64,000 bases of DNA from Cordilura impudica (lineage: Eukaryota; Arthropoda; Insecta; Diptera; Scathophagidae). The DNA is taken from assembly GCA_963682025.1 (NCBI GenBank), contig OY821518.1, positions 304,333,429-304,397,428 on the forward strand, read 5' to 3'. Below the pieces are notes generated by a model, which was not told the origin of the DNA, did no database searches, and worked only from the letters and a program-made list of their open reading frames with translations. The position numbers and the translations under genes are program-made. Positions 11,690 through 23,029 of this stretch are shown here, piece after piece (position 1 is the first letter of the stretch; every line of letters begins with the position of its first letter).

Positions 11690-12190
11690 AATAATATAAT
11701 TCTAAAAATCAAAATTTTTGGAATACAGTAAAAGCGTTTTAAATTGCAGAATTTTGGGGAAAAAATAGATTCCGATACTCTTTATAAGTTCTTTATTCAG
11801 ATGAAAGCAAATTCAAACTACATGGATAATTTGATTTAAAAACACAACTTCACAAAGATCGGAAAAATTGGGGATATAAGATAATTTTACATTTATCAAG
11901 ACAGCGTTTAAAAGAATACATCTGAAGTTAGAAAGTTATGGTTGATTCATCACTGCCCCAAACGGTTGTAACCTCCCCCACAATCCCCTGACCAGAATAT
12001 CATTGAACAAATATGTGGGATGAATTAGCTCGTAGAATTTAAAAAGTTACCATCATACAATAATATTATCCATTTTAAAACAGCTTTACAAACTGAGTGG
12101 AATAAAATATCTCCAGAAGTGTGTTAAAATTCTATGCCAAAAAGATTTTTAAAAGTTATTGAATCTAAAGGCAATGCTGCAAAGCACTAA
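11690..12190 (+). pseudogene. Tc1-like transposase remnant
   Basis: Fragments in several frames read SDESKF (first catalytic aspartate region, about 11805), PPPQSPDQNIIEQI (about 11965) and WDELARRI after a one-base shift. These are the hallmark catalytic motifs of Tc1/mariner DDE transposases, in the right order. The middle of the protein and the N-terminal DNA-binding domain are not recognisable, so it is long dead. Confidence 0.7.
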
Positions 12191-12454
12191 CGTATTAATT
12201 GTTTTATTTATTTTTAAAATAAAATCTTAATGTTACTGTAAATTTAAAATTTTGTCTGATTTTCCGTTAAGCTTATTTATTGTTATTTTTTCATATAAAA
12301 GAGAATTATATTTTTTAAAAATATATAATTTAATAGAATTTCGTTAAAAAAAGCTAATTGTTTTGTTTGTTTGTCCGATTTGCCGTTCGATTCACTGTTT
12401 ATTAGTATATAAAAAAAAGTATATAAAAAATGGTTGCAGTATCTATTGACATTT

Positions 12455-12860
12455 ATCGCACCTGTACCTCTAAAGTGAGTCAACTCAAAATTTACAAATT
12501 TTCAGTAGAGGCAAAAAACGGGGTTTTTTTAATATTTACTATAAAATTTAAAAGCAGTTGTTTCATTGTAAAGAATTGCGAATAATAAGTGTTAACAGTA
12601 GTTGTTTTTGCGATTTTTTCAGTGATCATCAAAAAGAACAAGTTATTTGTGTGCAATTAAAAATATGTCTTTTTTAGTGGATTCTAAAGAAGCTACTCTT
12701 ATAACACAAAGAGGGTTACAACTGTATTTTTTTGCGAAAGACTAGAAAACTCGATGTAAGATTTTTACAGTCGATAGAAAGGACCACTGTGTTCGTTTTC
12801 TTGCAAAAAGTGAAAATTGAAAAATTTTGAGTTGACTCACTTTAGAGGTACAGGTGCGAT
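12455..12860. mobile_element. MITE with 39-bp identical inverted ends
   Basis: The left end begins ATCGCACCTGTACCTCTAAA and contains GTGAGTCAACTCAAAATTT; the right end is its exact complement over 39 bases. The 406-bp interior is noncoding. A related copy lies at 17614-17865 and shares the TCAACTCAAAATTT core. The superfamily is not clear. Confidence 0.8.
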
Positions 12861-12968
12861 ATGTTTTAATAATTTATCCTACGAAGTATATATTTTACAA
12901 TTAAAAGTTTGTATTGTACAGTTTTATTTATTTTATTATATTTTTTTATTTAAATTTTTTTTGTTATT

Positions 12969-13071
12969 TTATTCAAAAACAAAAACTATCAAATTTTTCG
13001 GCCTTCCAACTCTGGAGCAAGCTGCATATAGCTGCCAAGAAAAACTATTGATTTTCCAAATTAAAACCGAC
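12969..13071 (-). pseudogene. Helitron helicase C-terminal fragment
   Basis: Minus-strand frames read GFNLENQ and then, after a shift, FSWQLYAACSRVGRPKNLI, ending at a stop at 12971-12969. This matches the last conserved motif of the PIF1-type helicase domain in Helitron Rep/helicase proteins (QLYVACSRVG type). Only about 35 residues remain. It links the GCCACGCCC repeat array next to it to Helitrons. Confidence 0.7.
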
Positions 13072-13269
13072 AATTTTTTATTTTAGCGATTTTTTATTTT
13101 GGCGATATTTCGTTTTGCAGATTTTAGTTTTTTTTTTGTTGCGATTTTTGTTTTTTTTTTTTTTTTTTTTGCTATTTTTGGTCTTGGCGATTTTTGAATT
13201 TGGCGATGCCGCCCATATTTTCCATTGGTAATTAATGTACTTGTCAAAAGTTTCAATACTATCGCTTTC

Positions 13270-14005
13270 ATGTTAGTTAAATTTTTTTGTATAGTTAGTG
13301 GAACGCCCACTAATCCTATCCCGCCCATTTTTTATGTGAATATTCACATTATTATCTGATTGACTCGTACAAAGTGTCAAGGCTTTTCCTTTTATAGTAC
13401 TCCAGTAACTATCAGTAAAGCGAATATGGAGGTGAGATTTGCTAAACATTAGGTTTTCAACTCCAAGTAAGGTGAATATCGGTGCCAGATTTGCCAAACG
13501 TGGTGAATATGGTGCCGCCCTCTGCGATACTAATTGCGGTGACAATTGGAAGCTCAAAGATACATCAAAATGTACTAGGAAAGTGATTTAGGAACCCCAC
13601 CAATATATAATACTTATGATATTAAATATATATTTACTTTGTATGGGCGGTTCCACGCCCATGGGTCCGATGACGGCAATATTTTGTTGGACTTGTCACA
13701 TGAATTGCCTATGGACTCACGCTAAGTCCCAAAGGCTCTCACTATACAGTACTGCAGATATGTGGCATTTAATATAGTATATATGTATATAGTAGTTTTA
13801 TCCAACTACTAACATTAATTGAAGATGACCTCAGACAAATGTGCAAAGCTCTCCCTGGCAATATATGTATATACATATTCGCTTTGTATGGGGGTGCCAC
13901 GCCCACTAAAAATATCAGTTCCTTTCAGATACATAGAATGAATGGTCAATGGTTTAGCCTACAAGCTAAGCTACAAACAAACAAGCAAACATAGGTACAT
14001 ACTCT
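13270..14005 (-). mobile_element. Helitron-derived repeat array
   Basis: Several diverged units of about 140 bp carry CCCACTAATCC...CCGCCCATTTTT, ACTCACATTAAT, and TTTACTTTGTATGGGCGG blocks. They end at a CAAACAAACAAGCAAACA tract. They match the arrays at 9.9-10.3 kb and 41.3-42.3 kb. Confidence 0.7.
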
Positions 14006-14009
14006 CGGT

Positions 14010-15180
14010 TTTATACATGTATGTAAATTCTATAATTAAATAAAATTTAATTTCTGCCTAAAAACAACTTTAAACATTACACTATTACGCGCACGATTAA
14101 AACTTATGTTTAAATTTAGTGGTCGTGCAAATCCTATTTGCAATTGTATTGCTTCATTAAAATTTAGAAAATAAAATGTTCACTCAATCGCTAAACAATA
14201 TGGCTGGATTTTGCAAATACTCAAATACATACAACGACATGAGTTTTCCTACAACATAGATACACTGCATTTATTTTTGTATGTATTCATACTACATGCC
14301 GTAAGCTGTGGAAAAAATCCCTGTTAATGGAATTGTTCACACTCGTACTTAGCACTTGCTACACTCTCGAAACATTCACTACATGTCCGTCCTATACATA
14401 GTTTGTGTCCAAAACAATACAACAACAATATGAATGCGACCGAAAGATGCACAAGCAAACATAGATTGTTTTCGTAGTTTACGCCATGAACTAATTGTAT
14501 TTTAATCTTCCATATGCATGGATTTATGTTTGTTTGTCGTGTGTATGTTTGAATGAGTCTACATTTGGAGGTCATTATTTGTAGACCAATGGTCAGATAA
14601 AAAGAAATGTTGGCTATGCATGCAAACGAAAATGATGATACCAAAACATATAGGCTTATTTGGCCATTGACAAGGTTTAGAGAGAGAGAGAGAGAGAGAG
14701 AGACATATGCCAAAATTTCGTGATCAACGGCACTGTTTATTAAAGGAATTATAAGAATTTTCTAATGCTGCTGGCCTTGAAATGTATGAATCATGGTATG
14801 GTAGCAAAAACTAAAATCCCGAAAAAGTTTTTAGTTTGGCAGGCTATTTGAAGTTGTGGAAAAAGAAGCAGTAGGTATCTGGCAACCAGCGATGCAACTC
14901 GCGGTTTTTACGATAGCACTTTAACTACCTAAAAAGCGAATTTTTTTGATTTAGCATCGTTTTTAAAAAAGCGCTAAATTGGCGCTTTGTGTTTTTCCTT
15001 TTTAGTGGCTCTTCAATACAACAGTTCATGTTACAAATTATAACTTTTTAGTCAAAGAGGCTCTTAATTGGTTCTCTTATTCGTCAATAAGACAAAAATT
15101 ATATTACATGATATAGAAAGAGTCATTGGAGCAATTGTGGACAGCTTGAATTTTTAATGAAAAATCGTTTGAGACAACGC
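14010..15180. other. Noncoding with an (AG) microsatellite
   Basis: No family-like protein is visible. A 129-codon minus frame (14324-14713) starts inside the AG microsatellite and shows no domain, so I do not call it. An (AG)n run lies at 14679-14703. Confidence 0.5.
14679..14703. repeat. (AG)n microsatellite
   Basis: About twelve perfect AG dinucleotides. Confidence 0.95.
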
Positions 15181-15181
15181 A

Positions 15182-15985
15182 CTATGGGACGAATAGCAAC
15201 TGTTCCGTTCCAAATACTATACACCCCACATAGTTCAACTGTTTGAGCTGGGCTTTTCTATAAAATTTTCTCCTTGAATTCGCCCATCGATCCCTCTTTT
15301 GAGATTATTGATTTAGGCTCAAATGTGACTACGGAGTGCAAGAATGTGTTTTTTTTCGACTGGGCGTAAATGGGTTGATAAAAATTTTTTATAGGAAAAT
15401 GAACACTGGTAAGAGAAAGATGAATGAGACAAAATGTATTCAGTATCGTTGGCAATATTTCCAAAATTTTTTTAAAACATTTACAAATTTTTGACTTGGC
15501 CATTTTTTGAAATTTAAAAAATGTCTCCTAAAATATTATAAAAATTTGTGAATATTCCATGAATGAATCTGAACACTTTTCGTTTAATAAATTTTCTTAC
15601 AAAAGTGCATACTTTTTCAATAAAAAAATCGCTTCTCCACGAAAAGTGTTTGAACATATTGGCCGTTTTTGGGTATATGAGCAATTTTTCTCCGAAGTTT
15701 CAGTCAGACAGTTTTTTAATTTTTATCGCAACGAAGATTTTTAGGCAAAATTTTTTGAAAAAAACCCATTCTTGCCACATTTGCGCCAAAATTAATTCTT
15801 TTTTTTCGTAAAAACCAATTTTTGGAGACAAATTGCAGAAAAATGTAAGCCTAAATCTAAAATCCCAATAGAGGGATGAATGGGCCAATTCAAGGCGAAC
15901 ATTTTATAGAACACCTCAGCTCAAACAGTTGAGCTATGTGAGGTGTAGCGTAATTTGAACGGAAGAGTTGCTATTCGTTCCACTG
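15182..15985. mobile_element. Inverted-repeat (foldback/MITE) element, about 804 bp
   Basis: Arms of about 130 bp pair across the element. The left arm runs GACGAATAGCAACTGTTCCG, then CACATAGTTCAACTGTTTG and CGCCCATCGATCCCTC. The right arm is its complement, with CTCAGCTCAAACAGTTGAG and CTATTCGTTCCACTG. Each arm also has a local palindrome around TCAAACAGTTGA. Consensus ends look like CAGTGGGACGAAT. The right side is followed by TA, but the left flank is not clearly TA, so the superfamily is open. Confidence 0.75.
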
Positions 15986-16162
15986 TATGACGCTGTTAAG
16001 GAATGTGTACAAAGATTCCAAAAAACTATATTTATGTAATGTTAAATTTTACAGAACTTCAAAAAAGCTTCCAAAATGAGGACTTAGTAAAACTTTTTGG
16101 TGACTTATATCGATTGTTAAAAAGTTAAAAAAAAAAAGTTTATTCCACCTACACTTAAATAT

Positions 16163-16236
16163 GATTATTTAAAGAATGAGATCGATATCACGAAGAGTAT
16201 GAGATCTACTGGATCGATCTCATTCTCCAAATAATC
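16163..16236. repeat. Short inverted repeat (24-bp arms)
   Basis: Arms at 16163-16186 and 16213-16236 pair at 22 of 24 positions (core GAATGAGATCGAT) around a 26-base loop. There is no sign of a terminator context in this eukaryotic DNA. Confidence 0.8.
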
Positions 16237-16259
16237 AAATTTACGTGAAGGTAAAATTT

Positions 16260-17600
16260 TCTATTTTTGTTATTGTTCTAAAAAGGCCTTTTTAGAAATA
16301 ATATTTGGAATCGGACAAACAATTAATCAAACAAAAGTTAATTGAGTTTACAAAAGTTGTTATTTACAAGGTAAGAGCTAAATCGTGATCTAATTTTATA
16401 ACATTAAACAAATTTCTTAAGTTGTTATTTGAATAAAAATCGTTTATTTCGTTTGAACGTTATTGTGTTTTATTTATGTTACAATTTTTTTTTTTGGGCA
16501 CAATCCTTAAAAAAATTTTTTTTTTTAGTCACTCAAGAGATAGTAAAATTAAGCTGCAAAAGACAAACATTGTAATCCTAACAGAAATTATAAAGTTATT
16601 TAATAAAGCTTAAATTTTTTAAGATAAAATCAATCAATATTGATTAAAATTTTTTTTTTGTTTTGTAGGTATTTCTGCATAATAAAATTTTAAATTATTA
16701 ATTTTAATTTTGAGAGAAGAATTTATTACAACGTACGTTCAAGAATAATAAAGAATTAGTTTGAATTTAAATATCGGTACTTCTTAAGAACTTGGCACAA
16801 CAGTCAGTCGTGGTGGTCTTTTAAATTGCCAATATTAATTTTTAGATGAATCTACTCCCAGTCAAATAGAATGTTTCATTTCATAAGTCTCGATTACATA
16901 TTATTTTTCGTTACAAAAGAATATTCCCTATGACTTTTAAAAACTTTTTTATTTATTTCCAATTTTTTTTAAAACAAAGAAGTATTTTATATAACACTTG
17001 TTCTAGTTCGGTCTCTTTCTTGCTTCTGCTCTGACTACAGAAAAAATTAATATGTACTTGGTTTCACATGGACATACCCGCCGCACACACGCACACATCC
17101 ACTTTACATTGGTGTTAATTTCGAAATGAGATTATTATAATTGTGGTCGAGCATTGGAGTGTGAAAATTCCAATTTATTTTGAATGGTCTTATATTAACC
17201 TTAATGCCATTCTGGGGTCACATATGACTCAAAATAGATTTAATTTGTAAATATATATTTGTTAAAAGCACACTTTAACAAAATTTACAATTGTAATTGA
17301 TTAATAAAATAATTTTGTATCGATTTGTTTTTAATAAAATAGGGTCTTAATTAAACTATATTTTATGATATTTTTTGTATTTTTTTTTTAATTTTTTTTT
17401 TTTTGTAGGATTAAAGGTTAATTTTTAAATCAGTTATATAAATTAGATGTATTTATACATACTTAAATACAATATTGTGGTTTTTATGAAAACAGTAGAT
17501 TTAACTAATACTTATGTATATACATATGGAATGTTACGACTTGCACCCTCTGCTCTATGGTATAGGGTATTTTCTATTGGTGTTACTGGAAGAGAATTTA
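16260..17600. other. Noncoding, nothing recognised
   Basis: AT-rich DNA with short poly(A/T) runs. No open frame with family resemblance and no element ends were seen. Confidence 0.5.
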
Positions 17601-17613
17601 AAGTAGTATATAT

Positions 17614-17865
17614 ATCGCGCACATAATTCAAAAATGATTCAACTCAAAATTTTTGATTTTTCGGGTTTATATGCTTAAACTATGCACAATACACTTGTTT
17701 ATCTATAAAAAAAAATATCTGTGTGTTTTGTTGTTGTTAACTGTTGCTAAAAAATAGTTATGTCTTGCTTTATGTTATGTCTTTCTTTATAATTTAATTG
17801 TTTCAATTGCCGATTTTGAAAAATTAAAATTTTGAGTTGAGTCACTTTTGAATTATGTGTGCGAT
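17614..17865. mobile_element. MITE, second member of the TCAACTCAAAATTT family
   Basis: The left end ATCGCGCACATAATTCAAAA and the complement of the right end ATCGCACACATAATTCAAAA continue into TGAYTCAACTCAAAATTT. The length is 252 bp with a noncoding interior. It shares the inner TIR block with 12455-12860 but differs in the outer bases. Confidence 0.75.
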
Positions 17866-17987
17866 ATATTTTTTTTTAATTGGTATTTTTTATTTTATTT
17901 TTTTTGTGTGAAAATAAATTTTATAAGTGAAAAAAATATTTTGTACACATTTTGATTTACAAATACCAGTATGATAAATGCTAAATT

Positions 17988-18805
17988 CAAGGTTCAGAAA
18001 ATACACACATGAAACACACAATGTTCTGTTCAAAAGCAGCCAACACATATCTTTATTTTCATATCAATTATGTGCGTTTCTAAATTTTCTACGGTGCCCA
18101 ACACAACCATGACTGTGTTCGTTTTAATATTTCGTTATTTACACGAACATTTTTGTATCACATACTTTTTGTTTCAATCACACATAAAGCACACATTTTT
18201 GAGTGTTGCTTTATTTGAAGTTCATGTTCTGGTACGTGTAGTGAAAAAAAACACAGAACATGTACAATAAACAGGTTCGAGTTCAGTTATATTTTAAGTC
18301 GTGTTGTGGCTCGTGTAGTAAGAAAAAACACAACATGTACAATAAACAGGTTCGAGTTCAGTTATATTTTAAGTCGTGTTTAAAATTGATTAAGTCGTGT
18401 TTAAAATATAACTGAACTCGAACCTGTTTATTGTACATGTTGTGTTTTTTCTTACTACACGAGCCACAACACGACTTAACATATAACTGAACTCGAACCT
18501 GTTTATTGTACATGTTCTGTGTTTTTTTTCACTACACGTAGCAGAACATGAACTTAAAATAAAGCAACACTCAAAAATGGGTGCTTTATGTGTGATTGAA
18601 ACAAAAAGTATGTGATACAAAAATGTTCGTGTAAATAACGAAATATTAAAACGAACACAGTCATGGTTGTGTTGGGCACCGTAGAAAATTTAAAAACAAA
18701 CATAATTGGTATGAAAATAAAAATATGTGTGTGTTGGCCTAAGTTATGTTTGTTTACATATATGTACGAGTTTTTTATTCAGTGTGTGTTTTTTTCTGAA
18801 CTCTG
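17988..18805. mobile_element. hAT-like palindromic (foldback) element, full copy
   Basis: The 818-bp element has ends CAAGGTTCAGAAAA and, inverted, CAGAGTTCAGAAAA. It is flanked by an 8-bp duplication GCTAAATT at 17980-17987 and 18806-18813. An 8-bp duplication with CARRG ends is the hAT signature. The two halves are near-complementary over most of their length, with the axis near 18385-18390. Each half contains two tandem blocks with ACAATAAACAGGTTCGAGTT. A short open frame in each arm is just the arm sequence and has no domain. Confidence 0.85.
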
Positions 18806-18838
18806 GCTAAATTGGCAACAATGATGTTACGATTAGTA

Positions 18839-19012
18839 TACCCTCCCCATCAGTGTGCAGAGGGAATTTATAAGTTTGTCATTCCGTTTGTAATAATTAG
18901 AAAAAGAAATCTCGACCACATAAAATTTATTTATTCCTTATTGTTATAATATATATCGATGTCCGTCATTCCATCCGTAGAAATCACGATCACACCCTCA
19001 ATAGTTCAGCTG
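18839..19012 (+). mobile_element. DINE-1-like fragment, second lineage
   Basis: It starts TATACCCTCCCCATCAGTG with GTGCAGAGGG and continues TTTGTCATTCCGTTTGTAA and CGATGTCCGTC. Relatives lie at 23545, 26262, 29870 and 40100. This lineage differs from the CCACTATGTGG copies. Confidence 0.6.
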
Positions 19013-19334
19013 CGTTGCTTATTTTACTGAAAGTGATTCATTGACATCCTGAAAATATATGATTTTTCTTGGGGTTTTCATCTTGATAGTAAAGTACCTT
19101 TGTAACCGATGTAAAGGTTGTAATTATAGTTAAAGTTCTACTATTTAAAGTACCACAACAACAAAATGTACAAAAACTTGTTGTACAATTACAAAACTAA
19201 AACAGCTGATCGTTGAGCCGCAAAAACTTTTCTCACATTTTTTATTTTTAATTTTCTGGTCACTGTTACAGTAAAGTTGAATAATGGATAAAAAATAATG
19301 AAAACCCAACTTAAAACGAAAGCGTGAAAAAATA

Positions 19335-20450
19335 AGTAATACAAGATGAACAGATTCCAGACCAGAATCTTTTCAAATTATATTTGGTGAATTGTATTTT
19401 GCACAGTGAAACTTCGGAATTATATAACATTCAAGCAGGCGTACCCCAGGTCAGCGTTCTGGGCCCAATTCTTTACACAATATTCACTTCAGATATGCCT
19501 ATAACTGATAATATTTTAGTTGCAACTTATTCAGATAACACCGAAATATTAGCATCAAGCACATGTCCAGTCGAAGGGTCTAACTGCGTACCAAAATAAC
19601 ATAACGAAATTGAAATTTGGTTGGAAAAATGGAACATAAAAGTCAATACAGAAAAATCAGTACATGTAGCATTCACTCTACGTAGAAGTATCTGTTCCAA
19701 GCATTTTTATCAATTATAGTGAAATTCAAAAAAAAAAAAAAGAGCGTTAAATATTTAGGTTCACATATTGACAAGCGGTTAACATGGAGTCCTCACATTG
19801 AAGCAAACAAAGAACATCTTAAAATAAAAATCAGGTGCCTCTATTGGTTATTGGGTCCAAAATCTCAGCTTAGTCTTGAAAATAAGGTTAATATATATAA
19901 AATTATACTGAAACCAGTTTGGACATATGACATACAACTGTGGGGCACAACAAGTAATTCTAACATTGAGATTTGACAACTATACCAATCAAAAACACTA
20001 AGATCAATAATAAATGCAGCATGGTTTGTATCTAATAAAACAATACATAATGATCTTTATATCCCAACAGTAACACAAGAAATAAATAGATTCAGCGAAA
20101 CGATTTAAAAAGATTAAGTAACCACTGCAACGCGTTTGCTATTTCCCTCCATGATGATACAGAAGAAATTTGAAAACTGAAGCGGATCACATTCTTGATC
20201 TACCGTTTCGAAAATAATTAATAAAAAATTGATATATTAAAATTAAACTATTGTGTAAAATAAAAGAAAAAAAATCATTGTAAATATTGTTATAATTTTC
20301 CCTTTGTTAAAAATATCAAATTTATTAATTGTAATACATTGATGTTCTCACTGGAGGGCATCAATTAATGTTAATTTGTATTTTATCAGATTTGTTTCTT
20401 ATCCTTGAATGGGTAGATTATAAATAAAGATTAATAAAAAAAAAAAAATC
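19335..20450 (+). mobile_element. 5'-truncated jockey-like LINE with poly(A) tail
   Basis: The copy begins within the reverse transcriptase and ends in a poly(A) run at about 20434-20449 preceded by AATAAAGATTAAT. This suits a dead-on-arrival insertion. Confidence 0.8.
19340..20215 (+). pseudogene. Jockey-like LINE ORF2 fragment (reverse transcriptase, C-terminus)
   Basis: The first frame includes LYNIQAGVPQVSVLGPILYT (GVPQGSVLGP motif) and TYSDNTEILASS, where the catalytic YADD is replaced by YSDN. After a stop and shifts, the second frame gives SVKYLGSHIDKRLTWSPHIE and LENKVNIYKIILKPVWTYDI. Further shifted remains continue to about 20215, with SIINA and LYIPTVTQEINRF. These are typical of the jockey clade. 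The changed catalytic box and stops make it inactive. Confidence 0.85.
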
Positions 20451-20520
20451 TGGGCATTTTTCTTAACTTCGAATTCTTTTTGATATTTTAAGTTTTCAAA
20501 TTGATGAAAGACAAAACAAA

Positions 20521-20775
20521 AACAAGTAAGAAAATTATAGTCGGGCTAGACCGACTATATGCTACCATATACCATGGTTTAGACACCCTATTTCTTAGGT
20601 CCAACTAATTGGATATACAAAATAAGCATAAACCAAATTTGAGTGGCATTGTTATTAATTTTTTTGGCTGCTGGTATGAAAATGTTCATGTCGGGTGCTA
20701 TATTTATATGGGGACTAGGTCGAAAAATGGACTGATCCTGACCATATTTGGTAAAGTCACTTATATATTGAAAAA
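20521..20775 (-). mobile_element. DINE-1-like 3' fragment
   Basis: It starts (minus-strand end) with ACAAGTAAGAAAATTATAGT and a hairpin GTCGGGCTAGACCGAC. It is cut at TCACTTATATATTGAAAA by the start of the next copy. Confidence 0.85.
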
Positions 20776-21579
20776 CAAGTAAGAAAATTATAGTCGGTCT
20801 AGACCGACTATACGATACCCTATACCATGAGTTTAGAGACCCTATCTCTCCGGCCGAACTAACTGGATTTAGAAAATAAGCTAAACCAAATTTGTGTGTG
20901 ATTTTTATTAATTTTTTTGGCTGCAGATATGAAAAAGTTCATATCGGATGCTTTATCTATATGGGGACTGGGCCCAAAAATGGACCGATCCTGACCATGT
21001 TTGGTAAGGTCTCTTGTATTTTGCAAAAATATATACAAACAAAATTTGAGAAGAATCAGTGCAATATTTTTGTTTTTTGATAGATTTAAGTGAAGATCGG
21101 GAAGCAGCTCTATATGGGGCCTATGGCTAAGAGTTGTCCCATAGGGATAATTTTTGGACTACTGATTAATTATTGGATGTAATAAACACATACAAACCCA
21201 ATCTGAATAAGATTTATATGATAATTTGGATCTTATGGCAATTTAAGTTGATTTCATAATGGTCATTTATATGGGGACTAGGTCTGAACATGGACCGATT
21301 CTCACCAATTTCAATAGCGTTCATCCTATGGCCGATAAAAGCTTATATACCAAATTTCATCAAAATATATTCATATTTGCGACCTGCAGTTTGATTACAA
21401 GCTTTACATGGACACACAGAGGACGGACGGACGGACGAACATCGCTAAATCAACTCGGAAAGTGATTCTGAGTCGATCGGTATACTAAAAGATGGGTCTA
21501 GGCCAAATATTTGTGGTAGTTACAAACAGCAGCACAAAGTCATTATACCCAAACCACATAGTGATTGGTATAGGGTATA
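20776..21579 (-). mobile_element. DINE-1-like element, full copy
   Basis: It is full length, from CAAGTAAGAAAATTATAGTC and the perfect hairpin AGTCGGTCTAGACCGACT to AGGGTATA. It contains GGACGGACGGACGAAC and the CCCAAACCACATAGTG end. It serves as a reference copy for rejoining the split ones. Confidence 0.9.
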
Positions 21580-22044
21580 AAAGTCAGCTGATTCATTAAT
21601 TTAAAATAAACCCGAAAAATACGTTCACGCTTTGTAGTGTAAAATCGTTTTAATTGTAAATGAGTTGTATGTAAATATAATACTAAGAGTGAAAACCGCC
21701 TCTATGTTGTTCTTTTAAATTTTATAATATGTCGTTGTGGTTCTTATGTTTGTAGCATTTGCTTAATGAGTATGTATGTGTATTAGTTGCCTGTCATTTT
21801 TTTAACGTTATCCTGTAAGAAATACAAAAAATCGCCACTTTATTTAAAGTAAAAACATTTGATCTTGAGCCTGATTTAAATTCTAACTCAAAGTTAATTT
21901 CATTTGCACATCTTTTTTACGCCGTAAGATGCCGTCAAAATCAGGTAAACTTTAGCACAGAAGCCATAGGAAAATACGTGTTTATATCATACTAGCAGAG
22001 TACAGTACAATTTCTAGGCAGCTTTATTTTTTGAACTTAGCCAA

Positions 22045-22310
22045 TTCACAAACCAACACTTTTATGGTTTATTATTATTGTGAATGAAGATAACAAACAC
22101 ATTAACAAATTTAATAAAACACACGTAGCATATGCATAATTTTATGTATGCGTTAGTAGCAACTTTAAATACAATTTGCTCAAAATAAAGGACATTTTAA
22201 ACTCTGTAAATCTGCAAAACGGCCTAAAAGAAATACCTTTCAATAATATACGTTTGGTCAAAATCGGGATAAAACGGTAGAACAAAATATCGGTCACAAG
22301 ATATCGCCTA
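22045..22310. repeat. Dispersed repeat shared with 61755-62027
   Basis: CAAACCAACACTTTTATGGT, GTGAATGAAGATAACAAAC, TTAGTAGCAACTTTAAAT and ACGTTTGGTCAAAATCGGGA follow in the same order in both places with modest divergence. The repeat is noncoding and of unknown class. The 21835-21880 stretch just upstream (TTTGATCTTGAGCCTGA) recurs inverted at 28085-28125. Confidence 0.75.
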
Positions 22311-22329
22311 GCCTATTAATATTATAGAT

Positions 22330-22545
22330 ACTTACATACCACTATGTGGTCAGCGTATAATAAATTTGTGCTGATGTTTGTGAACACCATAAATATTTAA
22401 CCTAAACCCATCTTTTATTATGCTGATTACTTTCTCAATCGCATTACCGATGTGCTTCCGTCCATTCGTCTGTCCGTTTGCCGTCCGTCTGTGTGTCCAT
22501 ATAAACTTTGTAATCAAACTACAGGTTCACGAAATTTGGTGCCCC
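22330..22545 (+). mobile_element. DINE-1-like 5' fragment
   Basis: It has TACCACTATGTGGTCAGCG, CTTCCGTCCATTCGTCTGTC and TTGTAATCAAACTACAGG, then stops abruptly at the LINE remnant. Confidence 0.75.
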
Positions 22546-23025
22546 TATAATTTGAGTGCATTATGTTGTTGATTTCAGGAAAATAGGTTATGGGAAGGAC
22601 GAAAGAGGGAGTAGTGTTTGTGGGATGTTTGACTTAAATTTTATTAGATTGTAACTGTCAGAAAAGATTTGTGTGGGGAGTTTATTCCACATAGGGCTGT
22701 TCAACTGATAAACGAATTTTCACTGTAATGCGAAGTGCGGCCAACTGTACAATAGACTGCAAATGGATGTAATTTACTGGAGAAGTCGGTAGAGTGAACT
22801 GAAACTCGGACACTTGGAATGAGTTCACTAATCTCAGCAGAACATTTCCCATGTTAGTATCTATAGAATAGTGTTACACAACCCACACTTCATTATGTTC
22901 CAACGAGTCAATAGAGTTGGAAACCTTACTGTCATGAATGTTCTTCCACGCCGGCCTTTGTACACGGTCCAGTAGCTCAAAAATAGACTTGCTCCTGAGC
23001 ATATATGAGGGCTGTAGTCGGTTTT
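22545..23025 (-). pseudogene. LINE ORF2 C-terminal remnant
   Basis: Minus-strand frames read ELLDRVQRPAWKNIHDSK and SIDSLEHNEV, then, after shifts, CSAEISELIPSV, SSKLHPFAVYCTVGRT and SHYSENSFIS. This is the C-terminal region found after the thumb in many insect LINE polymerases (LDRVQRRA and SLxHRR types). There are several frameshifts and stops, and no catalytic part is kept. Confidence 0.65.
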
Positions 23026-23029
23026 TTAA

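Larger units (their letters stand above)
10329..12275 (+). mobile_element. Tc1/mariner-type fossil with a nested DINE-1-like copy
   Basis: Inverted ends share AACGGAAAATCAGACAA (10336-10352, complement at 12252-12268), with TAAG/CTTA just outside. Transposase remnants lie in the right half, and the DINE-1-like copy at 10713-11278 splits the left half. The stretch 11280-11650 (with CGATTTATAAAC and CCGATTTACTTGAAA) resembles no Tc1 coding sequence and may be another insertion. Confidence 0.55.

Noticed and set aside
14324..14713. 129-codon minus-strand frame with hydrophobic stretches
   Set aside because: It starts in an AG microsatellite and has no domain, splice context or family resemblance.
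18070..18270. Open frames in both hAT-like copies (18070, 18390, 56890)
   Set aside because: They are the palindrome arm read in both directions and hold no catalytic motif.
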